From an uncultured Oscillospiraceae bacterium (GTDB lineage: Bacteria; Bacillota; Clostridia; Oscillospirales; Oscillospiraceae): 8,269 bases of DNA. Positions within the stretch are counted from its first letter, which is position 1. Every line of letters starts with the position of its first letter. This document shows, piece after piece, positions 1 through 5,190 of the stretch. The stretch is taken from assembly GCA_910577415.1 (NCBI GenBank), contig CAJTLK010000080.1, positions 1-8,269 on the forward strand, in the 5' to 3' direction. A program made the translations under genes and the position numbers. The notes under the pieces were generated by a model. The model saw only the letters and a program-made list of their open reading frames with translations. It did not search any database and was not told the origin of the DNA.

Positions 1-8
1 TCCACCAC

Positions 9-46
9 GTCGGAGCAAGCGTCATATCGCTTGCTCCGACTTTTTT
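9..46 (+). terminator. Rho-independent terminator of a gene left of the window
   Basis: A perfect 12-bp stem (9-20 with 29-40, GTCGGAGCAAGC and its complement) closes an 8-nt loop that can add one more G-C pair. Six T residues follow at 41-46. The T tract lies only on the plus-strand 3' side, so it ends a rightward transcript whose gene lies upstream of the window. Confidence 0.88.
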
Positions 47-76
47 CAAAAATCAGAGCGCACTCATTCTGCTGCT

Positions 77-116
77 CCTCCTTTCCCCACGAAAACACTT
101 CGTGTTTCCGCGGAGG
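77..116. other. Intergenic hairpin of unknown role
   Basis: CCTCC at 77-81 can pair with GGAGG at 112-116. Inside it, AAACAC (93-98) pairs with GTGTTT (102-107) around a TTC loop. No T run follows, so it is not an obvious terminator. It sits in the 1-234 intergenic stretch, where I see no gene or RNA family. It may be chance pairing or a remnant of an intergenic repeat. Confidence 0.3.
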
Positions 117-172
117 CCCCATTTTGCCAAATCTTCAAACGGCATCCTTTTTGTCTTGGTATTACAGCATGG

Positions 173-208
173 AACCCACCACGGCAGAAGCCGCGGTGGG
201 TTTTCTTT
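173..208 (+). terminator. Terminator-like hairpin
   Basis: AACCCACC (173-180) and CGGC (182-185) pair with GCCG (190-193) and GGTGGGTT (195-202), with one A/C mismatch (181/194) and an AGAA loop. A T-rich tail, TTTTCTTT, follows at 201-208. It could be a second terminator for the upstream gene or the end of a short transcript between 47 and 172. No gene is visible there. Confidence 0.65.
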
Positions 209-234
209 GACCACATAAATGCCACAATCGGAGG

Positions 235-263
235 TTTCAAAAAATCGGTAACTACGCTATAAT
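235..263 (+). promoter_or_regulatory. Promoter for the first GNAT gene
   Basis: A perfect -10 element TATAAT lies at 258-263. Exactly 17 nt upstream is TTTCAA (235-240), a weak 3/6 match to the -35 consensus. The start codon at 299 follows about 35 nt after the -10, leaving room for a short leader with AGGGGA at 285-290 as the ribosome binding site. Confidence 0.65.
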
Positions 264-298
264 GAAACCAACAAATTGCAATTTAGGGGAAAACAAAC

Positions 299-745
299 AT
301 GAATGTATATGAAGCCCAAACAAGAACGCCCGCGCTGATCGACGGCCTTTTGACGGTTTGGGAAACGTCGGTCCGCGCCACCCATCAATTTCTTTCCGAC
401 GCAGAGGTCAAACAGATCAAGGAATACGTCCCCCAGGCCCTCGGCGGCGTTGCCCATCTGGTGGTCGCTGAACAAGAGCCGGGCGCCCCTGTCGCCTTTA
501 TGGGCGTCGAGCACGGACGGCTGGAAATGCTTTTCCTCTCCCCTTCGGAGCGGGGCAAAGGATTGGGGCGACAGCTTCTTCAGCTCGGCATCCAGGACTA
601 CGGCGTCACAGAACTGACGGTAAACGAGCAAAATCCACAGGCCGTTGGCTTTTATGAACATCTTGGATTTGAGACATACAAACGTACTGAATGTGACGAA
701 GAAGGAAACCCTTATCCACTCTTGTATATGCGTCCAAGGCGGTGA
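299..745 (+). CDS. GNAT family N-acetyltransferase, YjaB-like
   Basis: This is a 148-residue single-domain GNAT enzyme, expected to move an acetyl group from acetyl-CoA to an amine in the cytoplasm. The acetyl-CoA pyrophosphate loop is visible as RGKGLG at residues 85-90, after the beta-4 strand LEMLFLSP. The C-terminal motif NPQAVGFYEHLGF (about 112-124) is also classic. The segments WETSVRATHQFL near the N-terminus, VNEQNPQAVGFY, and NPYPLLY near the C-terminus closely match what I recall of Escherichia coli YjaB, so this is probably the same subfamily. Its substrate cannot be told from sequence. The ATG at 299 is supported by AGGGGA 8 nt upstream and by a good promoter at 235-263. A terminator at 804-834 follows, so the gene is probably monocistronic. 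The length is normal for the family and nothing looks broken. Confidence 0.93.
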   Translation: MNVYEAQTRTPALIDGLLTVWETSVRATHQFLSDAEVKQIKEYVPQALGGVAHLVVAEQEPGAPVAFMGVEHGRLEMLFLSPSERGKGLGRQLLQLGIQDYGVTELTVNEQNPQAVGFYEHLGFETYKRTECDEEGNPYPLLYMRPRR

Positions 746-803
746 TCTCTGTTTCCTCTCAGACACAGCAAGTTCAGTTTTGCACTTTTTGACCGGAATG
801 AGG

Positions 804-834
804 AGCCGCCGCAGTTTGACTGCGGCGGCTTTCT
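804..834 (+). terminator. Rho-independent terminator after the first GNAT gene
   Basis: A perfect 11-bp stem, AGCCGCCGCAG (804-814) with CTGCGGCGGCT (820-830), closes a TTTGA loop and is followed by a short T-rich tail (TTCT). It lies 58 nt after the GNAT stop codon and 21 nt before the end of the convergent minus-strand DUF3021 gene. No T run is present on the other side, so it mainly serves the plus-strand gene. Confidence 0.75.
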
Positions 835-851
835 ATTGCCCCAAGGTCATT

Positions 852-1304
852 CTACTTCCTCTCATCTTCTTCTTTTTTCATGCGGTACTGACCAATGAGG
901 CCGTCATACTTGCGGCCTGTAAACCGGAAGTAGATGTCAAACCCCACGGTCATTACAAGGAAAGTCAGAAAGAAACTGCCGATAAACATGCCCCACGCCC
1001 CAACCTGATCTGCGGGGAACCACCCGGTCCTCCAGGCGATCATAGAGAGAGCCGGAAGGAAAAGCAGCACAAAAAGCACACTTCGCCAGGTATAACGCAG
1101 CTTTTTGATGAGCCAGTCGGTAAAGCATACCGCCTGAAGAAGCGATCCTACCACGCTGGCCCAGAACAGCCCCCACAGGGCGGCGGTGGGCACCTGGTCG
1201 GCCCCATAGAGCCAGGAAAAAACCAGGTAGATAAACATGGCAGCGGTAAACATGGCGCAGGCCGACAGCTTCCACTTCACAACGCCCTTGAGAAAATTCT
1301 TCAC
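852..1304 (-). CDS. DUF3021 family four-helix membrane protein
   Basis: This is a 150-residue integral membrane protein with four predicted helices at about residues 12-33, 40-62, 74-92 and 102-125. A short charged C-terminal tail (KKEEDERK) follows, probably cytoplasmic. The size, topology and tight pairing with a LytTR regulator fit the DUF3021 family. It starts with GTG (1304-1302) inside the end of the LytTR gene, in a 4-nt GTGA overlap that implies translational coupling. GGAG lies 9 nt upstream of the start. The molecular role is not established. By analogy with membrane partners of small LytTR regulators in streptococci (HdrRM and BrsRM), it may hold the regulator inactive or pass an envelope signal to it. 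That is inference. I see no enzymatic motif or metal site, and no minus-strand terminator is evident downstream. Confidence 0.85.
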   Translation of the reverse strand: MKNFLKGVVKWKLSACAMFTAAMFIYLVFSWLYGADQVPTAALWGLFWASVVGSLLQAVCFTDWLIKKLRYTWRSVLFVLLFLPALSMIAWRTGWFPADQVGAWGMFIGSFFLTFLVMTVGFDIYFRFTGRKYDGLIGQYRMKKEEDERK

Positions 1305-1759
1305 TGGAAAATGCTCCTTTCCACTTGTCGCAATTTGTCCTTCAGCTCCCCGGCGTACTGGCGGGACACCCAGATCTGCTCGCCATTATCCATTGTCACC
1401 AGCCACCGCCGCCCCAGCTCCGGGCGCACCGAACGCACCCGTCTGAAATTGAGGATGGCTCCCCGCCCCGCCCGGAGGAAGTCCCACTCCCGCAGGGTCT
1501 CCTCCAGCTCATAGAGCCGCAGTGCGCTCTGGTATACCGCCTTTTCCGTATAAAGAAAGGTCTTTTTGTCCGCCGTGTCGATGTAAAGGACGTCCTTCAC
1601 ATCCAGCAGGTGCCGCTCTCCGTCCAGAATTCCCACCAGCTTTTTCTGATAGACCCGCAGCATGGCCACCAGCCGCAGGATGTCCTCGTCCGCCTGAGCG
1701 CAGCGAATGATGACCTCAGTCTCCCGGTAGGACGGGTCCTGGCTCAGCGTGATCTTCAT
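1301..1759 (-). CDS. LytTR-domain DNA-binding transcriptional regulator
   Basis: This 152-residue regulator has a LytTR DNA-binding domain at about residues 49-146. The typical core is visible: DVLYIDTADKKTFLYT, then FLRAGRGAILNFRRV (about 94-108), then IWVSRQYAGELKDKL. About 48 N-terminal residues precede it. They are too short for, and do not resemble, a phosphoreceiver domain, so this is not a two-component response regulator. Proteins of this type bind DNA as dimers at paired 9-bp boxes. The ATG at 1759 has an excellent AGGAGGGAGG upstream, and a promoter lies at 1781-1808. The downstream DUF3021 gene overlaps by 4 nt, so the two are one operon. A likely role is control of its own operon and perhaps of a few envelope or defence genes. 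Its targets cannot be identified here beyond one possible box beside its own promoter. Confidence 0.92.
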   Translation of the reverse strand: MKITLSQDPSYRETEVIIRCAQADEDILRLVAMLRVYQKKLVGILDGERHLLDVKDVLYIDTADKKTFLYTEKAVYQSALRLYELEETLREWDFLRAGRGAILNFRRVRSVRPELGRRWLVTMDNGEQIWVSRQYAGELKDKLRQVERSIFQ

Positions 1760-1780
1760 GTCCTCCCTCCTTTCACCGCT

Positions 1781-1808
1781 ATTGTATCAGCCCCACGAAA
1801 GATTACAA
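1781..1808 (-). promoter_or_regulatory. Promoter of the LytTR-DUF3021 operon
   Basis: Read on the minus strand, TTGTAA (-35, plus-strand 1808-1803) is followed after 16 nt by TACAAT (-10, plus-strand 1786-1781), matching 4/6 and 5/6 of the consensus. The LytTR start codon lies about 21 nt beyond. A sequence fitting the LytTR box pattern, AAAGTTTGT (1816-1808), overlaps the first base of the -35 element. Confidence 0.6.
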
Positions 1809-1845
1809 CAAACTTTTCCTCTGTGGGCCATTTTCCATCCTAAGG

Positions 1846-1875
1846 TGTACATTTGTGAGCGGACTGTGATATAAT
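1846..1875 (+). promoter_or_regulatory. Extended -10 promoter for the GNAT-DUF5655-DUF4180-EamA cluster
   Basis: A perfect TATAAT at 1870-1875 is preceded by TGA (1867-1869), giving an extended -10 element. TGTACA (1846-1851, 4/6 to -35) lies 18 nt upstream. The GTG start at 1913 is 37 nt downstream. It is divergent from the LytTR promoter in the same 153-nt intergenic region, and the core elements do not overlap. Confidence 0.65.
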
Positions 1876-1912
1876 CTTTTGCGTAAATGTCCGAATTTGC
1901 GGGGGTGCACGC

Positions 1913-2470
1913 GTGATTATCAGATGCGAAGAACCGAAAGACCAAAACGTGATATACTCCGTCGTGAAGAGAGCGTTTGAATGCGCCCCCCACACTGACG
2001 GAACGGAACACGAGCTGGTCAACGCCCTCAGAAACAGCGCTGCGTATATCCCGGAGCTGTCTCTGGTGGCCGAGATAGACGGAAGGCTTGTAGGGCACAT
2101 CCTGTTTACCAAAGCAGAGGTCGGGGGCACCGTCGTTCTGGCCCTGGCCCCCCTGTCCGTGCTGCCGGACTATCAGAGGCAAGGCGTGGGGACCGCCTTG
2201 ATCCAGGAGGGACACAGACGCGCCAAGGCGCTGGGCTATGGATGGTCTATCGTGCTGGGCAGCGAGACCTATTATCCAAGGGCGGGCTATCTCCCTGCGG
2301 ACATCTTTGGGATCGAAGCGCCCTTTGACGCCCCGCGGGAAAACTTTATGGCTTGCAGACTCTCCGACAGCGCACCCGCCATCCACGGCGTTGTCAGATA
2401 CGCAAAAGAATTTGGAATAGAAGAGCAGCAGAAAGAGGGGGCAGCTTATGTATCAGGCCCAGAGCGATGA
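1913..2470 (+). CDS. GNAT family N-acetyltransferase, YhbS-like
   Basis: This 185-residue protein has one GNAT domain covering about residues 1-150, predicted to use acetyl-CoA to acetylate an unknown amine. The acetyl-CoA loop is QRQGVGTAL at about 88-96, after the strand LAPLSVLPDY. The signature LGSETYYPRAGY (about 115-126) and the following FMACRL segment fit the YhbS-like group (COG3153). The start is GTG, chosen because GGGGG (1901-1905) sits 7 nt upstream and the N-terminus MIIRCEEPKD aligns with the usual family start. The 23-nt overlap with the next gene indicates an operon and possible translational coupling. The last 20 or so residues, after the conserved domain, look like an unstructured extension created by that overlap. 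Confidence 0.92.
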   Translation: MIIRCEEPKDQNVIYSVVKRAFECAPHTDGTEHELVNALRNSAAYIPELSLVAEIDGRLVGHILFTKAEVGGTVVLALAPLSVLPDYQRQGVGTALIQEGHRRAKALGYGWSIVLGSETYYPRAGYLPADIFGIEAPFDAPRENFMACRLSDSAPAIHGVVRYAKEFGIEEQQKEGAAYVSGPER

Positions 2471-2834
2471 GCTTTTCTTTTTTAACGCTCATACGGCGGC
2501 TCTCCCGCTGTACGAAGCCTTTGCCGGGGAACTGTTCCGGCTGTTCCCCTCCACATCCATACGGGTGCAGAAGACCCAGATCACCTTTTCAAACCGCCAC
2601 GTTTTCGCATGCGTTTCTCTCGCACGGGTGAGAAGGAAAACGGAGCTGCCCGACCCCTATCTGGTCATTACTTTAGGGCTTCCCTACCCTCTCGCATCTG
2701 AACGGGTGGCCGTGAAAACAGAGCCGTATCCCGGACGGTGGACCACCCACATCATTGTCGGCGCGCAGGCCGAACTCGATGACCAACTATGGGAATGGGT
2801 CAGTCAGGCGTATAACTTTGCGCTGGCCAAATAG
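2448..2834 (+). CDS. DUF5655 domain-containing protein
   Basis: This is a 128-residue cytoplasmic protein that is almost entirely one DUF5655-like domain. Visible hallmarks are an N-terminal helix with LYEAFAGELFRLFP, the strand pair VQKTQITFSNRHVFACVSL, and the C-terminal pattern HIIVGAQAELDDQLWEWVSQAYNFA (start about residue 101), written here as its key residues H101, L110-D111 and the final W-x8-F stretch. The biochemical role of the family is unknown. It is often found as a short stand-alone protein or fused to other domains. The ATG at 2448 has GAGGGGG upstream and lies inside the end of the preceding acetyltransferase gene, so the two are probably translationally coupled. No signal peptide, membrane segment or clear catalytic motif is seen. 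The length is normal for a stand-alone copy. Confidence 0.82.
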   Translation: MYQAQSDELFFFNAHTAALPLYEAFAGELFRLFPSTSIRVQKTQITFSNRHVFACVSLARVRRKTELPDPYLVITLGLPYPLASERVAVKTEPYPGRWTTHIIVGAQAELDDQLWEWVSQAYNFALAK

Positions 2835-2901
2835 CTCCCCTTTTCAAATTGCCGCTCCCACAATATATCCAGAAGCAAAACGCCATGCGGAGGTTCTTAA
2901 A

Positions 2902-3264
2902 ATGGAAATCAAAAAAATTGAAACAAACGGCGTAGCTTGCGCTGTGATCCAGAGTGATAGTTTGGTGATCGTCGTTTCCCAGTCTGCCCTTGATGTTTTG
3001 ATGACGGCGAAATATGAGGCAGGGGCAAAAAACATCGTCATTGATAAAAAGCTTGTCGCGGAGGACTTCTTCATCCTCAGCTCGGGTCTTGTGGGGGAAA
3101 TTCTTCAGAAATACGTCAATTACGGCGGACGCATCGCGATCTACGGCGACTTCTCCCACTATACGAGCAAGCCCCTGAAAGACTTCATCTATGAGAGCAA
3201 CAAGGGGCATGACGTCTTTTTTGTATCCACCCAGGAGGAGGCTGTTTCGATGCTGGCACAATAG
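2902..3264 (+). CDS. DUF4180 domain-containing protein
   Basis: This 120-residue soluble protein matches the DUF4180 pattern across its whole length. An N-terminal strand (EIKKIETNGVACAVI) comes first. The middle contains KNIVIDKKLVAEDFFILSSG (about 43-62) and VNYGGRIAIYGDFSHYTSK (about 72-90). The C-terminus contains DFIYESNKGHDVFFVSTQEEA. The alternating strands and helices suggest a small alpha/beta fold like anti-sigma-factor antagonist or STAS-like proteins, but its function is unknown. I chose ATG 2902 over an in-frame upstream ATG at 2755, because CGGAGG lies 8 nt before 2902 and the family homology starts there. The upstream extension would only be DUF5655 sequence read in another frame. 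It lies 67 nt after the DUF5655 gene with no terminator between, so it is probably co-transcribed. Confidence 0.88.
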   Translation: MEIKKIETNGVACAVIQSDSLVIVVSQSALDVLMTAKYEAGAKNIVIDKKLVAEDFFILSSGLVGEILQKYVNYGGRIAIYGDFSHYTSKPLKDFIYESNKGHDVFFVSTQEEAVSMLAQ

Positions 3265-3336
3265 ATGACCGCAGCCGAGTTTGAGCAACGTGACCGTCTT
3301 TTTTAAGGAAGATATCTGTAGGGGAGCGTGAAAATA

Positions 3337-3750
3337 ATGTGGTTTTGGTTTGCGCTAGGCTCCGCCGTGTTTGCCGCCCTGACCTCCATTTTGGCCAAAG
3401 TGGGTATCGAGGGGGTCAATTCCAACCTCGCCACAGCACTGCGCACTGTTGTCGTGCTGGTCATGGCCTGGGGCATGGTGTTTTTGACCAGCGCCCAAAA
3501 AGAACTCTCTGGCATCAGCCAGAAAAGCTGGCTTTTCTTGATTATGTCCGGCATTGCCACCGGAGCCTCCTGGTTGTGCTACTACAAAGCGCTGCAGCTG
3601 GGCGAGGCTTCCAAGGTCGTCCCCATCGACAAGCTGAGCGTGGTCATTACTCTGGTCATGGCCTTTCTCTTTTTGCACGAGCAATTTACAGCAAAATCGG
3701 CCATCGGCTGCCTCTTGATCGGAGTAGGCACCCTTTTGATGGTATGGTAA
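3337..3750 (+). CDS. Half-size EamA (drug/metabolite transporter superfamily) membrane protein
   Basis: This 137-residue protein has five predicted membrane helices (about residues 2-20, 31-52, 64-83, 92-113, 119-136), which is one EamA repeat. Typical DMT transporters carry two repeats in about 300 residues. Single-repeat members of about 140 residues are a known type and probably act as dimers, exporting a small metabolite or amino acid across the cytoplasmic membrane. The family pattern is clear in GASWLCYYKALQLGEASKV, PIDKLSVVITLVMAFLFLHE and the final helix SAIGCLLIGVGTLLM. I prefer ATG 3337 to the in-frame GTG at 3328, because AGGGGAG (3320-3326) is 10 nt from the ATG but only 1 nt from the GTG. 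It lies 72 nt after the DUF4180 gene and is followed by a terminator, so it closes the cluster. The substrate is unknown. Confidence 0.9.
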   Translation: MWFWFALGSAVFAALTSILAKVGIEGVNSNLATALRTVVVLVMAWGMVFLTSAQKELSGISQKSWLFLIMSGIATGASWLCYYKALQLGEASKVVPIDKLSVVITLVMAFLFLHEQFTAKSAIGCLLIGVGTLLMVW

Positions 3751-3782
3751 AAACAGACTCTTTGGACAAGCTCCCTCAAGAC

Positions 3783-3829
3783 AAAGAGCAGCCATCGCCG
3801 CTGTGGTATGTTCCACGACGGCTCTTTTT
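3783..3829 (+). terminator. Rho-independent terminator after the EamA gene
   Basis: AAAGAG at 3783-3788 pairs with CTCTTT at 3822-3827. Inside, GCCG-CT-GTGG (3797-3806) faces CCAC-GA-CGGC (3813-3822) with a 2-nt internal mismatch. The inner and outer stems share C3822 and so adjust at their junction. A T run (3825-3829) closes the structure, 33 nt after the EamA stop. It separates the accessory cluster from the mgl operon. Confidence 0.7.
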
Positions 3830-3852
3830 ATCTTGGCTTTTGTATGAACCGC

Positions 3853-3875
3853 CAAAAAGAGTCTCGTTCTTTTTG
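3853..3875. other. Inverted repeat upstream of mglB
   Basis: CAAAAAGA (3853-3860) pairs perfectly with TCTTTTTG (3868-3875) around a 7-nt GTCTCGT centre. It lies about 60-80 nt upstream of the predicted mglB promoter. It could be a regulator site, a second transcription end for the EamA gene, or AT-rich chance. No known operator consensus is matched with confidence. Confidence 0.35.
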
Positions 3876-3935
3876 TGGTATTGCACAATTTTTTTGAAAT
3901 ATATCTCATTTTTTATGCAATCTGCCAAAAAACAG

Positions 3936-3964
3936 TTGCGGTTTTGAAATGTCCATGATATCAT
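3936..3964 (+). promoter_or_regulatory. Predicted mgl operon promoter
   Basis: TTGCGG (3936-3941) and TATCAT (3959-3964) are separated by exactly 17 nt, and TGA (3956-3958) precedes the -10, giving an extended -10. TATCAT matches 5/6. Transcription would start near 3970-3972. The -10 is embedded in the perfect 10-bp palindrome ATGATATCAT (3955-3964), which a repressor could use. No regulator gene for the operon lies in the window. Confidence 0.55.
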
Positions 3965-3971
3965 ACAGCTA

Positions 3972-3990
3972 TGTGGAGGACCCCTCCACA
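3972..3990 (+). promoter_or_regulatory. Hairpin at the 5' end of the mgl message
   Basis: TGTGGAGG (3972-3979) pairs perfectly with CCTCCACA (3983-3990) around an ACC loop. It starts within about a base of the predicted transcription start and ends 15 nt before the GAGGAG ribosome binding site (4006-4011), which stays free. No T run follows, so it is not a terminator. A message-stabilising 5' stem or an operator are the likely readings. Confidence 0.5.
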
Positions 3991-4018
3991 AAATTAAAAC
4001 GGAATGAGGAGATATCAT

Positions 4019-5032
4019 ATGAAAAAGCGTGTCCTGTCCCTGCTGCTGGCAGGCGTCATGCTGGTCGGCGTTCTGGCCGGCTGTGGTGGCGACAAGGGTT
4101 CCGCCGATGGCGCCAAGACCTACAATGTGGGCGTCTCCATCTATCAGTTCGACGACAACTTTATGACCCTCTACCGCAACGAGATCGAGGCTTACTTCAA
4201 GACCCTGGAGACCGACGACGTCAAGTACAAGGTCACCATCGTAGACGGCAAGAACGATATGGCCACCCAGACCAACCAGATCGACACGTTCATCACTCAG
4301 AAGATGGACGTCATCATCTGCAACCTGGTCCAGACCTCCTCCGCCGAGACCATCATCGACAAGGTGGTCGCCGCCAACATTCCTCTGGTGCTCATCAACC
4401 GCGAGCCTCTGGGCGAGACCGACGAGTCCTATGCTGGCATCTTGGAGAACGAGAAGGTCTGCTATGTGGGCGCCGACGCCCGTCAGTCCGGTACATATCA
4501 GGGCGAAATCGTCCGTGATCTGCCCAACAAGGGCGACATGAACGGCGACGGCGTTGTGAAGTATGTCATGATCGAGGGCGACCCCGAGAACCCCGACGCT
4601 CAGTACCGCACCGAGTTCTCCATCAAGGCTCTGACCGACGCCGGCATCAAGGTGGAGTGCCTGGTGGATCAGGTGGGCAACTGGGCCACCGACAAGGGCC
4701 AGCAGATCGCTGCCTCTGCCCTGACCCAGTATGGCACCGACATCGACGTCATCTTCTGTAACAACGACGGCATGGCCATCGGCGCTGCCGCCGCCATCGA
4801 GGCCGCTGGCCGCAAGGTTGGCCAGGATATCCTTCTGCTGGGCGTTGACGCGCTGGACGACTGCGTTGACATGATCAAGGCCGGCACCATGACCGGCACT
4901 GTCCTCAACGACCACATCGGCCAGTCCCACACCGCCGTTGACGTGGCCATCAAGGCCCTCAAGGGCGAGAGCATCGACAACTACTACTGGGTCGATTACG
5001 TGAAGGTCGACGCCAGCTACGTCAACAAATAA
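4019..5032 (+). CDS. mglB: Galactose/methyl-galactoside ABC transporter substrate-binding lipoprotein MglB
   Basis: This 337-residue extracytoplasmic sugar-binding lipoprotein captures D-galactose or D-glucose and delivers it to MglC. A lipoprotein signal peptide is evident: KKR, a hydrophobic core, then the lipobox LAGC with C22 as the modified cysteine. The rest is a periplasmic-binding-protein type 1 fold. By alignment with E. coli MglB from memory, the sugar contacts are nearly all kept: D46, F48, N102, D193, R197, W222, N249, D277 and N297. His152 of E. coli is Asn191 here. A calcium loop D173-x-N175-x-D177-G is present, but the Gln142 equivalent is Lys181 and the Glu205 equivalent is Asp243. 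ATG 4019 has GAGGAG 7 nt upstream. An in-frame ATG at 4004 would overlap that site and spoil the signal peptide start. It is first in the mgl operon, 158 nt before mglA. Confidence 0.95.
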   Translation: MKKRVLSLLLAGVMLVGVLAGCGGDKGSADGAKTYNVGVSIYQFDDNFMTLYRNEIEAYFKTLETDDVKYKVTIVDGKNDMATQTNQIDTFITQKMDVIICNLVQTSSAETIIDKVVAANIPLVLINREPLGETDESYAGILENEKVCYVGADARQSGTYQGEIVRDLPNKGDMNGDGVVKYVMIEGDPENPDAQYRTEFSIKALTDAGIKVECLVDQVGNWATDKGQQIAASALTQYGTDIDVIFCNNDGMAIGAAAAIEAAGRKVGQDILLLGVDALDDCVDMIKAGTMTGTVLNDHIGQSHTAVDVAIKALKGESIDNYYWVDYVKVDASYVNK

Positions 5033-5054
5033 TTTTCATTTCCGTTATGACCGC

Positions 5055-5090
5055 AAACCGGGCGGGCTGTATCCCAGCCCGCCCGGTTTT
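5055..5090 (+). terminator. Terminator or attenuator hairpin between mglB and mglA
   Basis: A perfect 14-bp stem, AAACCGGGCGGGCT (5055-5068) with its complement at 5076-5089, closes a 7-nt loop that can add one more G-C pair. It ends in TTTT (5087-5090), then CCC. It begins 22 nt after the mglB stop. The short U tract suggests partial termination plus a block to 3' exonucleases, which would raise MglB relative to MglA and MglC, the usual ratio for binding-protein transporters. Confidence 0.75.
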
Positions 5091-5112
5091 CCCGATTTCC
5101 CCTGAAGGCTTG

Positions 5113-5142
5113 AGCAGAGGGCAGCGTATGCTGCCTTTTGCT
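5113..5142 (+). other. Second intergenic hairpin before mglA
   Basis: GGCAGC (5120-5125) pairs with GCTGCC (5130-5135) around GTAT. The stem extends outwards to 13 bp (5113-5125 with 5130-5142) using three G-U pairs. TTTT at 5136-5139 forms part of the lower stem, so the short upper stem could act as a weak terminator and the long form as an RNA stabiliser. It lies about 40 nt before the mglA ribosome binding site. Confidence 0.55.
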
Positions 5143-5190
5143 GAGGCTTTACCTGGGTCTCAGACGCTATAAGAAGAGGAGGTCCGTCTT

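Noticed and set aside
2755..2901. Upstream extension of the DUF4180 gene starting at ATG 2755
   Set aside because: It is DUF5655 coding sequence read in another frame. The true start at 2902 has CGGAGG and the family N-terminus.
3265..3336. Terminator between the DUF4180 and EamA genes suggested by the T run at about 3298
   Set aside because: Only a 3-bp stem can be drawn before the T run. Read-through into the EamA gene is more likely.
3971..3997. Eight-codon mini frame (MWRTPPQN) in the mglB leader
   Set aside because: It starts at about the predicted transcription start with no ribosome binding site and is made of the hairpin arms. A leaderless leader peptide cannot be supported.
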